A DNA stretch of 64,000 nucleotides, taken from positions 62,395 to 126,394 of the forward strand of contig NZ_QEKY01000006.1 in assembly GCF_003096695.1 (NCBI RefSeq), read 5' to 3'. The notes beneath the pieces are model-generated. The model had not been told where the DNA came from. It was given only the letters and a program-made list of their open reading frames with translations, and made no database searches. Below are positions 17,828-28,061 of this stretch, in pieces. Position 1 is the stretch's first letter; each line of letters starts with the position of its first letter. The stretch is from Porphyromonas loveana (lineage in GTDB: Bacteria; Bacteroidota; Bacteroidia; Bacteroidales; Porphyromonadaceae). Both the position numbers and the translations under genes were made by a program.

Positions 17828-18427
17828 TCAGAAGCCGTAGATCAGCAGACCTGCCAAGCCGGCTATCAGAATCGTCACGATGGGATGGAGCCAACGGCGA
17901 ACGGTGGCGAGAAATGCAAAGGCAAAAAGGAGGACGCTCCAAAGATCGACAAAGTTTTCTCGGACGATTACTTGGTCCAGGGTAAGCCCCTTTTCCGGCG
18001 TAGCCAGCAACACCGTAAGAAAAGCCGGATGAAACATAAGTAAGAGGGCAGCAGAAGCAATCAGCCCCACCGTGGCGGGGCGAATGACACGGAAAGCCGC
18101 ATCGACATAAGCATTGCGACGGAAGCGGGCAAAGAAAGCGGAGAGGATGAGTACCAAAACGAAGGAGGGCAGGCTCACGGCTACCGTAGCGACAACCGAT
18201 CCCCACACACTCCCCGTGACGGTGTAGCCGATATAGGTAGCACTATTGATCCCGATGGGGCCGGGGGTCATTTGGCTGATGGCAACAATGTCGGTAAATT
18301 CTTGAGCCGTTATCCAGCCGTATCGATGGACCACTTCGTCTTGGATAAGCGACAGCATGGCATACCCCCCACCGAAACCGAAAAGACCGATCTTGATATA
18401 TACCCAGAATAGCTGCAAGAATATCAT
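17828..18427 (-). CDS. Chromate transporter, half-size CHR protein
   Basis: 199 residues from the Met at 18427 (MIFLQLFWVYIKIGLFGFGGGYAML). The frame is open upstream but overlaps the partner gene. CHR-domain signatures: FGFGGGYAMLSLIQDEVV, AISQMTPGPIGINSATYIGY and several hydrophobic helices, with about six membrane spans. Short CHR proteins work as pairs of opposite topology in the inner membrane and export or take up chromate-like anions (chromate against sulfate in characterised members); the natural substrate here is unknown. Second gene of a two-gene operon, 19 bases after the first. Confidence 0.9.
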   Translation of the reverse strand: MIFLQLFWVYIKIGLFGFGGGYAMLSLIQDEVVHRYGWITAQEFTDIVAISQMTPGPIGINSATYIGYTVTGSVWGSVVATVAVSLPSFVLVLILSAFFARFRRNAYVDAAFRVIRPATVGLIASAALLLMFHPAFLTVLLATPEKGLTLDQVIVRENFVDLWSVLLFAFAFLATVRRWLHPIVTILIAGLAGLLIYGF

Positions 18428-18446
18428 GAGACGTGAGAAAGGATGT

Positions 18447-19004
18447 TCAAGACCGCATCCTGCGGATACGATACTCAATGAAACGACTATAGAGGATACC
18501 TGCCACGGCAGCGCCCAACACAATCCAAATGGGAGAAACACCCATCAACCAAACAAGGATGGCAGAGAGGATGGGAATCCAAAGGGAAATGGGCTTCATC
18601 TTCATGGATCGCCACGTAGTAATGACCGGAGCTGCGATCATGGCAATAACGGCCGGACGAAGTCCGCGGAAGATGGCTGCCACATACTGATTGTCTTGAA
18701 TCCGCGTAAAGAACATGGCAATGGCCAAAATAATCAGGAAAGAAGGCAGAATGGTACCGAGGGCGCAGACAGCTGCTCCGGCATAGCATTTGAGCCGATA
18801 GCCGACGAAGATAGAGATATTGACAGCGAAGATGCCAGGGAGTGACTGAGCAGCAGCAAAGATGTCGAGAAATTCCTCTTCAGTGAGCCAGTGGTGCTTG
18901 TCCACGATCTCCGCTTGGATCAGCGGCAGCATGGCATAGCCTCCGCCGAATGTAAATCCGCCGATACGGAAGAAGGTAAGGAAGAGGGTTGTATATGGAT
19001 TCAC
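18447..19004 (-). CDS. Chromate transporter, half-size CHR protein (partner)
   Basis: About 185 residues. Same family as the next gene: FTFGGGYAMLPLIQAEIVDKHHWLTEEEFLDIFAAAQSLPGIFAVNISIFVGY, then four or so further helices. No ATG precedes the conserved region. A GTG at 19004 (giving NPYTTLFLTFFRIGG) or a TTG at 19010 are the options; the TTG lies in the T-run of the por terminator, so I prefer GTG. Together the two halves make one bipartite ChrA transporter. Confidence 0.85.
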   Translation of the reverse strand: MNPYTTLFLTFFRIGGFTFGGGYAMLPLIQAEIVDKHHWLTEEEFLDIFAAAQSLPGIFAVNISIFVGYRLKCYAGAAVCALGTILPSFLIILAIAMFFTRIQDNQYVAAIFRGLRPAVIAMIAAPVITTWRSMKMKPISLWIPILSAILVWLMGVSPIWIVLGAAVAGILYSRFIEYRIRRMRS

Positions 19005-19010
19005 AAACAA

Positions 19011-19043
19011 AAAAGGTGCGCCTTGGCATGACGCACCCCTATA
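19011..19043 (-). terminator. Terminator of the por operon
   Basis: On the minus strand GGGTGCGTCATGCC...GGCGCACC followed by TTTTTTG, directly after the porN stop and directly before the chromate-transporter start. Confidence 0.7.
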
Positions 19044-19054
19044 TTTTGAAATAA

Positions 19055-20131
19055 TTACTTACGACGACGAACCGAGCGCGTAGCTGTTCTGGTAGCTTTG
19101 GACGACTTCTGTTCTTTGGGGGCTACTGCAGGCTGTGTACTATCTTCTTTCTGTCCACGAGTACGACTGGTGATATTCCTACCACTGCTTCTCTCGCGAG
19201 CCTTTGCCGTTTTCTTGTCCACTGTCTGCTGCATCCACGAGGAGTCTTGCATCACATAGAGTCCGTCACGGAACCCATGCAATTCTTTATCAATACGCTT
19301 GCTCTCCATCTTCATAGAGTCAGGCGTGGGACAGTATTCGGCCAATGCCCGATTGAGTAAATTCTCGGTCTTGACAATATCTCCTTTGTAGAGATTGAGA
19401 CGGAAGAAGTCGTCAACCGTAGAGCTACGCGTATTATTGCGGTCGCTGAGCATCACACGCGCACGGGCGATGTAGGGACGAATGTTTTCGTAAGGGATCC
19501 AAAAGAGAGGCTGATTGCGCTCTTCGCCTATCTCATCACGACCTGTCATAATGGGACAAATGGCTTGGATCTTGACATCCACATCACTATTGGTAGGTGT
19601 GAAGTACCATTCCTCCTTCACATAATATGCTCTCACTTCGGCTGAGGGCACATCGCTATCGGCCACCCGGAAGAGCTCTACATTCTTATTGGTGCTGGGT
19701 TGATAATAGATGCCGAAGCGGTCGAGAAACTCTTGGAACTTGATCTTGTACTGATCAGTAAAGGACTCATACCCATCCAGATACTCATAGGCATCGAGCA
19801 TATTGCGATTGAGCAGGCCGAATATCGTACTGAAAAGATTCTGACGATCGCCCACCGGTCGAGGGGGATAATAGAGGACTGCATTAGAGTCTTCCATAAG
19901 ATCGACACGACGGTAGACCACTCGTTTCCATGGAGCATTGTCCGTGTTTTGGGTGAGACGGCGATTATACTCCTGTGCACGAGTAGAGAGAGAAGTCGTC
20001 TGCTGCGTCTCCGCATTGCGCGGGGCACGCCCCACTTGCGGAGAGCGGTTGGTCACGTTTTCCTGTGCAACGGAAGCAAGAACAGCCGCTGCCGAGAGGA
20101 TCGTTCCTATGATTACATGAGAAATTTTCAT
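19055..20131 (-). CDS. porN: T9SS periplasmic ring protein PorN (GldN)
   Basis: 358 residues from the ATG at 20131 (MKISHVIIGTILSAAAVLASVAQ, signal peptide); a GTG two codons upstream is less likely. Body typical of GldN/PorN: RAQEYNRRLTQNTDNAPWKRVVYRRVDL, EYLDGYESFTDQYKIKFQEFLDRFGIYY and FWIPYENIRPYIARARVML. PorN associates with the lipoprotein PorK in the large periplasmic ring of the type IX secretion system. The C-terminal ~60 residues are basic and low in complexity (KKTAKARERSSGR, TRTATRSVRRRK). Last gene of porPKLMN, 9 bases after porM. Confidence 0.95.
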   Translation of the reverse strand: MKISHVIIGTILSAAAVLASVAQENVTNRSPQVGRAPRNAETQQTTSLSTRAQEYNRRLTQNTDNAPWKRVVYRRVDLMEDSNAVLYYPPRPVGDRQNLFSTIFGLLNRNMLDAYEYLDGYESFTDQYKIKFQEFLDRFGIYYQPSTNKNVELFRVADSDVPSAEVRAYYVKEEWYFTPTNSDVDVKIQAICPIMTGRDEIGEERNQPLFWIPYENIRPYIARARVMLSDRNNTRSSTVDDFFRLNLYKGDIVKTENLLNRALAEYCPTPDSMKMESKRIDKELHGFRDGLYVMQDSSWMQQTVDKKTAKARERSSGRNITSRTRGQKEDSTQPAVAPKEQKSSKATRTATRSVRRRK

Positions 20132-20140
20132 AAACACCTA

Positions 20141-21694
<1,554 letters not shown>

Positions 21695-22624
21695 TTATAA
21701 GGGCGTAGAACCGGTCGTTGAAGAGGGGGTGGAACCAAAATTGCCGGGCATGCCGGGAAGACCTACATTGGATGTCAAGGCTTGCAGCAGACGTGCATAT
21801 ACCTCGTTGAGCTGAGAGAGCTGACGCGCCATGCGCTCGTTCTCGTTACGGAACGAAGAGCTGTCAACAACAGTACTGTCATACATATCTCGGATATGGG
21901 ACAAGCCACGATTGATACGATCGATCGTTTCAATCTGAGAGCTGATGCTCTTCAACTGTATTTCGTAGATGGTATTCAGTCCGGTGATATTGCGGCTGAG
22001 GTTTTCCATCTGTTCTACGTATGACTGTGAGTTGATGCGCAGACCTTCTTGCTCTGCCTGCATCTGCTCATAACTTTCGGTCATAGCTGCGGCTGTACGG
22101 CCGATGCGTGCAAGTTGTTCGCCTGCCTCGGCGAGTTTATCGATTCCTTCGCTTAGACGCTGAATCTGCTCCTCAGGCAAGAGTCCGGCCAGTTGCGATT
22201 GGAACTGAGTAGTCGGCTGTGCCGGTTGTTCCTGTGCGCGCACTCCACCAGCATATGCGGCAGTACGAGCGGTAATGTTTCCCACTCTGGTTGCTGCCTC
22301 CTCTGCTTTTCGCTGGAGATATTCGCGGCGTTGCTCCATCTCTTCGCGATCCATCGGATTGTTGGAATCAAGCTCAGGAAATACATCTTCCCAACGGTAT
22401 TCCATCGTCGGCTTTTCGAACCCTGAGATAAAGAATACCAAAAATTCGGTTACCATCCCGATGAACAACATTTCGTTACCCATCGGCAAGTGAAGCAACT
22501 TAAAGAGAGCTCCTAAGATCACAATAGCGGCGCCCCAACTATAAACGATATTGAGAAGTCGGCGACCTCGGTTACTGGCCAAAAACATCTCAAGGAGGTT
22601 CTTGTATCTTCTATAATGATTCAT
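21695..22624 (-). CDS. porL: T9SS motor protein PorL (GldL)
   Basis: 309 residues. Two membrane helices near the N-terminus: IVYSWGAAIVILGALFKLLHL, then NEMLFIGMVTEFLVFFISGF. Glu 60 within the second corresponds to the conserved membrane glutamate needed for proton-driven rotation in GldL. A long cytosolic coiled-coil region (about 165-285) follows, with a Thr/Ser/Gly/Pro-rich end. Complete relative to the family. Starts 31 bases after the porK stop. Confidence 0.96.
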   Translation of the reverse strand: MNHYRRYKNLLEMFLASNRGRRLLNIVYSWGAAIVILGALFKLLHLPMGNEMLFIGMVTEFLVFFISGFEKPTMEYRWEDVFPELDSNNPMDREEMEQRREYLQRKAEEAATRVGNITARTAAYAGGVRAQEQPAQPTTQFQSQLAGLLPEEQIQRLSEGIDKLAEAGEQLARIGRTAAAMTESYEQMQAEQEGLRINSQSYVEQMENLSRNITGLNTIYEIQLKSISSQIETIDRINRGLSHIRDMYDSTVVDSSSFRNENERMARQLSQLNEVYARLLQALTSNVGLPGMPGNFGSTPSSTTGSTPL

Positions 22625-22655
22625 GACGATTGTTTTTCTTGTTTGAAAGTTGGGT

Positions 22656-24134
22656 TTATTTACTTCTGGTACTGCGACGAGAGCTTCTGGTCGCCTTTCC
22701 TGGTGAGAACGCGATAGAGGTGCGAACGCAACGGAATCCGACGTAAGAGCGTCCTACATTTTGGTACTCCTGCGTGCGAGTTGCCGAACGGATGAAACGG
22801 GCAACGTCCTTCCATGAGCCTCCACGTACAACTTTTTGTTTGAGAATGTACGGATCTGTAAGAGCAGCTTTGTATTCCAACTCAGGATTGATGTCGGACA
22901 TCTGCTTGAGTCCCGATTCGGAGAAGGCTGTACTCGTCCACTCGGCAACGTTACCAGCCATATCATATAGTCCGAAATCATTGGGAGAGAAACTCGACAC
23001 ACGAGAAGGGATCAAGTGGCCATCGGCCGTATAGTCACCCTCGCCGGGTTTGAAGTTGCCGAGGAAACAGCCACGGCCGGTTCTTAGGTCTTCAGAACTC
23101 CATGGATACTTATTGTTAGAATCGCCCATACGCGCTGCATACTCCCACTCAGCTTCGGTCGGAAGGCGGAAGTCATCCATCACCTGTCCGGCAGGCAGGC
23201 GGACACCTTTCTTGAAGAACTCCGAACGCCATGCACAGAAAGCCTGTGCTTGCTCCCAAGAAATACCGACTACAGGATAGTCGTCATAACCCGGGTGGTT
23301 GAAGTACATACGAGTATAAATTTCGGTACGAGCATTGGGGAAGTCGTTTACCCAACAAGTCTCATCCGGATAGATCGGCACGATGTAGGTATTGAGGAAA
23401 TCGTATTCGCTGCTTAACGGACGTGTGAGCGTCTCACTAATGATATTGCCACTATCATCTATATAGGCTGTATCCTTGGATATCATCACGACAGCATTAG
23501 GATCTACCGTTATATCCGTATTCAGATTACGTTTCGAGGCCTTGAGTTGATGCTCACGCATGGCTGCAGAACGATAGTCATAGACTTCGTAGCGATAGAC
23601 CATCTGTTCCGGATCGAGTTTGCGCTCACGCGTTACTGGATTAGTATAATAAACGCTATTCATGGCCGCAATCTCTTCTTCCGAAGCGCGCCGTTCTGAA
23701 GGTAGAGGCTTATTCCAGTCGAGATACGGAGTCACAGGTTCACCAAAGCGATCTTCTGTAATCTTGTATTCTTCGTTCCCGCCGTATGCAGGATCGGCCA
23801 AACGTTCTCTAATGATGGAGTCTCTGACATAGTAAACAAACTGGCGGTACTGGGCATTGGTAATCTCTGTTCTATCCATCCAGAAAGCATCGACTGAGAT
23901 AGAACGGGTTTCGGCAGGAACACCCCACAGGCTGTCTGCCTCCTTGTTACCCAATACAATACTGCCTCGCGGCACCTGTACCATCCCGAAGGGAGAAGGT
24001 TCGTTCCACGAAGTCAGCTTGGCACCTGTCAACTCTCCTCCGACAGCACGCTTAGAAGAACCACAAGAGGAAATAGCCAAAGCCCCAAACAGCAAAAAGC
24101 CTGCAAGAGCGAAAATCCTTTTCTTTCTACACAT
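22656..24134 (-). CDS. porK: T9SS lipoprotein PorK (GldK), FGE-like
   Basis: 492 residues. Lipoprotein signal peptide with lipobox ISSC at about residues 21-24 (FGALAISSCGSSKR). The mature part has a formylglycine-generating-enzyme-like (sulfatase-modifying factor) fold: PRGSIVLGNKEADSLWGVPAE, FWMDRTEITNAQYRQFV, DYPVVGISWEQAQAFCAWRSEF, DFRLPTEAEWEYAARMG, NDFGLYDMAGNVAEW and VVRGGSWKD. PorK and PorN build the outer-membrane-tethered ring of T9SS. No catalytic role is known. C-terminus Ser/Arg-rich. Confidence 0.96.
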   Translation of the reverse strand: MCRKKRIFALAGFLLFGALAISSCGSSKRAVGGELTGAKLTSWNEPSPFGMVQVPRGSIVLGNKEADSLWGVPAETRSISVDAFWMDRTEITNAQYRQFVYYVRDSIIRERLADPAYGGNEEYKITEDRFGEPVTPYLDWNKPLPSERRASEEEIAAMNSVYYTNPVTRERKLDPEQMVYRYEVYDYRSAAMREHQLKASKRNLNTDITVDPNAVVMISKDTAYIDDSGNIISETLTRPLSSEYDFLNTYIVPIYPDETCWVNDFPNARTEIYTRMYFNHPGYDDYPVVGISWEQAQAFCAWRSEFFKKGVRLPAGQVMDDFRLPTEAEWEYAARMGDSNNKYPWSSEDLRTGRGCFLGNFKPGEGDYTADGHLIPSRVSSFSPNDFGLYDMAGNVAEWTSTAFSESGLKQMSDINPELEYKAALTDPYILKQKVVRGGSWKDVARFIRSATRTQEYQNVGRSYVGFRCVRTSIAFSPGKATRSSRRSTRSK

Positions 24135-24189
24135 ACATTATTTATATATCTGCTTCATTACTGTCTCTGGTCCGATATAGCAACTCGGC

Positions 24190-25140
24190 TCAGAGAAAAC
24201 GAATGCTTTTATATTTTGCATCTCGATTCTTGGCAGGACTGAGGGGGAAGGAATAGCTCACTAATAATTCGTGGCTCCCCCATGAAGCCTTTGCCAATGC
24301 CGAAGTAGGCCATTCAAAGGCATATCCGGCATAAAGTTTGCCTAATTGCATCCCCAGATGTACTCCCACGGCTTGTGTAGGGCGGTACATCAACGAAACA
24401 AAAAAGCGATTATCATACGACATCCCCATCGTTACATCCAAACGAGAACTATAGCCGTCTGTAGCAGCAAAGATAGAAGGATGCCATGCAAATAACGAGA
24501 AATCGGAACGTATATTGTATCCGGCAAGGAGATAATAATGCCTTGGCAGATCCAAAATGTATTGTTCCGTGAGAGGAATGGCCGGAGCAGTCAAACGAGT
24601 GGAACTAAATCCGACATACAAATTCTTGCGCTGATAATACACTCCTGCAGCAGCATCAAACGACTTGCCGTTCACTTTCGTCAAAGGAATAGCAGGATCG
24701 TTTTCAGTCTCCAATACTACTCCCGTGCCATCAAAAGCAGTATTGACAAATCCCGCCTGTATAGCCACAGACAAGTCTCCTCCAAATAGCTTTTGCTTGA
24801 AGGCATACTGCCCCATCAATTCGTTCACGGAGAAAAGTCCCACCGTTTGGGTCACGACACGTACACCCACCCCATGCTCGCGATCCATAAAACGAATCGG
24901 CGCATCAGCAAGGAGTACAAAGCTCTTCGCACTTCCGGGCATCCCCTCCCATTGCCTATTGTGCAGAGCTGTGATGAAGACATCCTTACGCATGCCGGCA
25001 TAGGCGGGATTGTAATAGCTATATGCTCGGTCGTACTGAGCCAACAACAGATCGTTTTGAGCTACAAGATCCTGTGCTCCTATGATTAACAATAGGAGGG
25101 CAACAAGAGTGTAATAGTGTTTAACCAAGACCTGCTTCAC
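24190..25140 (-). CDS. porP: T9SS outer-membrane protein PorP (PorP/SprF family)
   Basis: About 316 residues. The open frame reaches to a TTG at 25167, but that would put the start inside the terminator hairpin at 25155-25184. The GTG at 25140 gives a clean signal peptide (KQVLVKHYYTLVALLLLIIGAQDLVAQ). PorP/SprF signatures: QYDRAYSYYNPAYAGMRKDVFITALHNRQWEGMPGSAKSF, LSVAIQAGFVNTAFDG, and ending in a beta-barrel with an aromatic C-terminus. First gene of porPKLMN. It is needed for T9SS secretion and links the trans-envelope machinery to surface components. Confidence 0.93.
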   Translation of the reverse strand: MKQVLVKHYYTLVALLLLIIGAQDLVAQNDLLLAQYDRAYSYYNPAYAGMRKDVFITALHNRQWEGMPGSAKSFVLLADAPIRFMDREHGVGVRVVTQTVGLFSVNELMGQYAFKQKLFGGDLSVAIQAGFVNTAFDGTGVVLETENDPAIPLTKVNGKSFDAAAGVYYQRKNLYVGFSSTRLTAPAIPLTEQYILDLPRHYYLLAGYNIRSDFSLFAWHPSIFAATDGYSSRLDVTMGMSYDNRFFVSLMYRPTQAVGVHLGMQLGKLYAGYAFEWPTSALAKASWGSHELLVSYSFPLSPAKNRDAKYKSIRFL

Positions 25141-25154
25141 GGAGGTAAAACGAA

Positions 25155-25184
25155 GCCCCGTGTGCAATTATTGCACATACGGGG
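25155..25184 (-). terminator. Hairpin between the DUF2795 gene and porP
   Basis: CCCCGTGTGCAAT/ATTGCACATACGGGG, a long stem followed on the minus strand by TTCGTTTT. It probably terminates or attenuates transcription from the DUF2795 gene into the por operon, and it argues against the upstream TTG start for porP. Confidence 0.6.
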
Positions 25185-25214
25185 CGCATTCGTCAAACTA
25201 AGAGTCCAAAATTT

Positions 25215-25436
25215 CTAATACTCTTCTTCGTTAAAGAAAAAGTCTTCGTTGCTCGGATAGTCCGGCCAGATATCTTCGATGGATTCATAAATTTCGCCTT
25301 CATCCTCCATCTCCTGCAAGTTCTCGATAACTTCAAGCGGAGCTCCCGAACGTTGCGCGTAGTCGATCAACTCATCCTTACTTGCAGGCCAAGGAGCATC
25401 TTCCAGCTTAGAGGCTAATTCTAATGTCCAGTACAT
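25215..25436 (-). CDS. DUF2795-family small acidic protein
   Basis: 73 residues, very acidic. Contains MYWTLELASKLEDAPWPASKDELIDYAQRSGAPLEVIENLQEMEDEGE, the DUF2795 pattern (a short helical domain), and ends in a Phe/Glu-rich tail (NEDFFFNEEEY). Function unknown. Single gene with its own promoter at 25525 and a downstream hairpin. Confidence 0.85.
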   Translation of the reverse strand: MYWTLELASKLEDAPWPASKDELIDYAQRSGAPLEVIENLQEMEDEGEIYESIEDIWPDYPSNEDFFFNEEEY

Positions 25437-25524
25437 AATAGTAGTCAGCTTTTTTGTCCTATTGATTCTTATTCTTTTGCTTTATACAGGAGGTTTTCAG
25501 CCTACCTTTTTGCTAAAATATGCG

Positions 25525-25532
25525 CAAAAATA
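25525..25532 (-). promoter_or_regulatory. Promoter -7 box of the DUF2795 gene
   Basis: On the minus strand TATTTTTG followed by CGCA. Fits TAnnTTTG. No clear -33 box. Leader about 80 nt. It may also feed the por operon past the 25155 hairpin. Confidence 0.45.
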
Positions 25533-25601
25533 GAAGAATTCTCTGATTAACAAGCATTCTCAGGCCAAAAGCCTTTATTGAAATCGCTCTGATTCGACCC
25601 A

Positions 25602-25645
25602 AAAAGAAAGAGCTGTCTCACCCTATTCGGTGCGACAGCTCTCTC
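25602..25645 (-). terminator. Terminator of pnp
   Basis: On the minus strand AGAGCTGTCGCACC...GGGTGAGACAGCTCT followed by TTCTTTTT, 25 bases after the pnp stop. Confidence 0.8.
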
Positions 25646-25670
25646 GTATCGGACTATTGAGATATAGTAC

Positions 25671-27887
25671 TTAGTTGCGGTGTTCGCGGTTGTCTCTACG
25701 CTCGCCACGTCCGCCCTCACGACCGCCTTCGCGTCGCTCACGACGTTCTCTCGGCTGTGTTTCTACGTAACCTTCCGGTTTGGGAAGGAGCGCCTTGCGG
25801 CTGAGCTTGAACTTACCGGTCTTAGGATCTACATCCAGAAGCTTAACTTCGATGGCTTCACCCTCTTTCAAGTTGGTCTCTTCGATCGTTTCGAAGCGCT
25901 TCCAATCTACCTCTGAGATGTGCAAGAGACCTTCCTTTCCCGGGAGAAACTCTACGAAGCAACCGTATGGCATCACGCTCGTGATCTTACCAGGATAGGT
26001 CTCTCCTACCTCAGGCATAGCAACGATACCCTTGATCATACCGATAGCAGCATCGATACAAGCCTTGTTCGTACCGCTGATTTCGATAATGCCCATACCA
26101 TCCACTTCTTCGATATTGACCGTGGCACCACTCTTCTCTTGGATACCTTGGATGATCTTTCCACCCGGACCAATAACAGCTCCGATGAATTCCTTGCCGA
26201 TACGCATCTTCTCAATACGCGGTGCATGAGGCTTGAGGTCGTCTCTTGTCTCCGGCTGAGCCTCCAACATCTTGCCAAGGATGTGCAGACGTCCCTGCTT
26301 AGCTTGTTCCAAAGCATTCTCCAAGATTTCATAGCTCAGACCATCCACCTTGATATCCATCTGGGTAGCGGTGATACCATCCTTGGTTCCTGTTACCTTG
26401 AAGTCCATATCGCCCAAGTGGTCCTCATCCCCCAAGATATCTGACAGGATGGCGTAGTTCTTGCCCTTGTTTTCAGAGATCAAACCCATGGCAATACCCG
26501 AAACCGGTTTACGAATCGCTACACCGGCATCACGAAGAGCTAATGTTCCGGCACATACTGTGGCCATGGAAGAAGAACCGTTCGATTCCAAGATATCGCT
26601 GATGATACGCACTACATAAGGATAGTCAGCCGGCATTACGCGCTTGAGCGCACGGTGAGCCAAATTGCCGTGACCGATCTCACGACGTCCTACACCTCTC
26701 TGCGGACGAGCCTCGCCAGTTGAGAAAGGAGGGAAGTTATAGTGGAGGAGGAATCGCTCTTTGGAATAGTTGAGCACATCGTCTACAAGCTTTTCGTCAC
26801 TCTTGGTTCCGAGCGTAACAGTCGTGAGCGACTGCGTTTCACCACGCGTAAATATCGCAGAACCATGAGGGCCGGGCAGACAGTCTGTCTCGATCCAGAT
26901 CGGACGCACCTCCGTCGTTTTACGACCATCGAGACGTTTGCCTTCGTCGAGGATAGCACGGCGCATGGCTTCCTTCTCCACATCGTGGTAGTAGCGACCG
27001 ATCATTTCGGCTTTCTCTGCCAACTCTTCTTCGGAGTATTGAGTCTTAAATTCTTCTACAATCTGAGCAAAAGCTTCACCACGTTCGTGCTTGCCAGTAC
27101 CACTTGTAGCCACGGCATAAGCCTTGGCATAGCACTCATCGTGCACTTTCTTGCGCAGGTCATCATCGTTCACCTCGTGGCAGTATTCGCGCTTCGTCAG
27201 CTTACCTACAGCCTCGGACAGCTCCAGCTGAGCACGACACTGTACTTTGATTGCTTCATGCGCTACGCGGATACCTTCGAGCATATCGGCTTCCTGCACT
27301 TCGTCCATTTCTCCTTCGACCATCATGATGTTATCGATCGTGGCACCCACCATAAGGTCGATGTCGGCCGAAGCAAGCTGTTCGAAAGTAGGATTGACGA
27401 TGAATTTGCCATCCACGCGTGCTACACGCACCTCACTAATAGGACCGTTGAACGGTATATCGGATACGGCGAGCGCAGCCGAGGCAGCCAAACCGGCCAA
27501 TGCATCGGGCATATCTTCACCATCGGAAGAGAACAGGATCACATTCACAAAGACCTCGGCATGATAGTCGTCCGGGAAGAGAGGACGCAATGCACGGTCC
27601 ACGAGACGACAAGTCAGGATCTCATAATCCGAAGCCTTGCCTTCGCGGCGGGTAAACCCTCCGGGGAATCGGCCTATGGCAGAATACTTCTCTTTGTACT
27701 CCACCTGAAGAGGCATGAAGTCGCAGCCGGGGTTAGCATCTTTGGCTGCACAAACTGTGGCGAGCAACACCGTATTGCCCATCGTGACTGTAACGGCACC
27801 GTCGGCCTGCTTGGCCAGTTTGCCGGTCTCGATCTTGATGGAACGGCCGTCCCCCAAATCGATAGTCTTACTTACTACATTAAGCAT
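25671..27887 (-). CDS. pnp: Polyribonucleotide nucleotidyltransferase (PNPase)
   Basis: 738 residues, the usual length. Phosphorolytic 3'-5' exoribonuclease in RNA decay. Two RNase PH-like domains ([27 protein letters not shown], and [15 protein letters not shown] with [16 protein letters not shown]), the catalytic-region [15 protein letters not shown], then a KH domain ([28 protein letters not shown]) and an S1 domain ([28 protein letters not shown]). It ends in an Arg/Gly/Glu-rich tail ([16 protein letters not shown]) that may bind RNA. Monocistronic by its flanking promoter and terminator. Confidence 0.97.
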   Translation of the reverse strand: MLNVVSKTIDLGDGRSIKIETGKLAKQADGAVTVTMGNTVLLATVCAAKDANPGCDFMPLQVEYKEKYSAIGRFPGGFTRREGKASDYEILTCRLVDRALRPLFPDDYHAEVFVNVILFSSDGEDMPDALAGLAASAALAVSDIPFNGPISEVRVARVDGKFIVNPTFEQLASADIDLMVGATIDNIMMVEGEMDEVQEADMLEGIRVAHEAIKVQCRAQLELSEAVGKLTKREYCHEVNDDDLRKKVHDECYAKAYAVATSGTGKHERGEAFAQIVEEFKTQYSEEELAEKAEMIGRYYHDVEKEAMRRAILDEGKRLDGRKTTEVRPIWIETDCLPGPHGSAIFTRGETQSLTTVTLGTKSDEKLVDDVLNYSKERFLLHYNFPPFSTGEARPQRGVGRREIGHGNLAHRALKRVMPADYPYVVRIISDILESNGSSSMATVCAGTLALRDAGVAIRKPVSGIAMGLISENKGKNYAILSDILGDEDHLGDMDFKVTGTKDGITATQMDIKVDGLSYEILENALEQAKQGRLHILGKMLEAQPETRDDLKPHAPRIEKMRIGKEFIGAVIGPGGKIIQGIQEKSGATVNIEEVDGMGIIEISGTNKACIDAAIGMIKGIVAMPEVGETYPGKITSVMPYGCFVEFLPGKEGLLHISEVDWKRFETIEETNLKEGEAIEVKLLDVDPKTGKFKLSRKALLPKPEGYVETQPRERRERREGGREGGRGERRDNREHRN

Positions 27888-27926
27888 AAGTCTTTAGTTT
27901 CTTATATAACTCTATTGTATCGGTCG

Positions 27927-27934
27927 CAAAAGTA
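27927..27934 (-). promoter_or_regulatory. Promoter -7 box of pnp
   Basis: On the minus strand TACTTTTG followed by CGACC. Fits TAnnTTTG; -33 box weak. Leader about 33 nt. Confidence 0.45.
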
Positions 27935-27999
27935 CACAAAAGGGATAGATAATTAACAGAAATACAAGCGAATAATTACCTATTCTACCTCATCTTATA

Positions 28000-28031
28000 T
28001 AAAAATGGAGGTGCAGAACTGCCACACCTCC
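28000..28031 (-). terminator. Terminator of malQ
   Basis: On the minus strand GGAGGTG/CACCTCC with a 9-base central part, then a TTTTT run, 30 bases after the malQ stop. Confidence 0.65.
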
Positions 28032-28061
28032 CCTACATATGCTATAAAGTATCTCTGTTAG

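Noticed and set aside
26742-27956. 404-codon open frame antisense to pnp
   Set aside because: Covers a highly conserved gene on the opposite strand and crosses its promoter; no family features.
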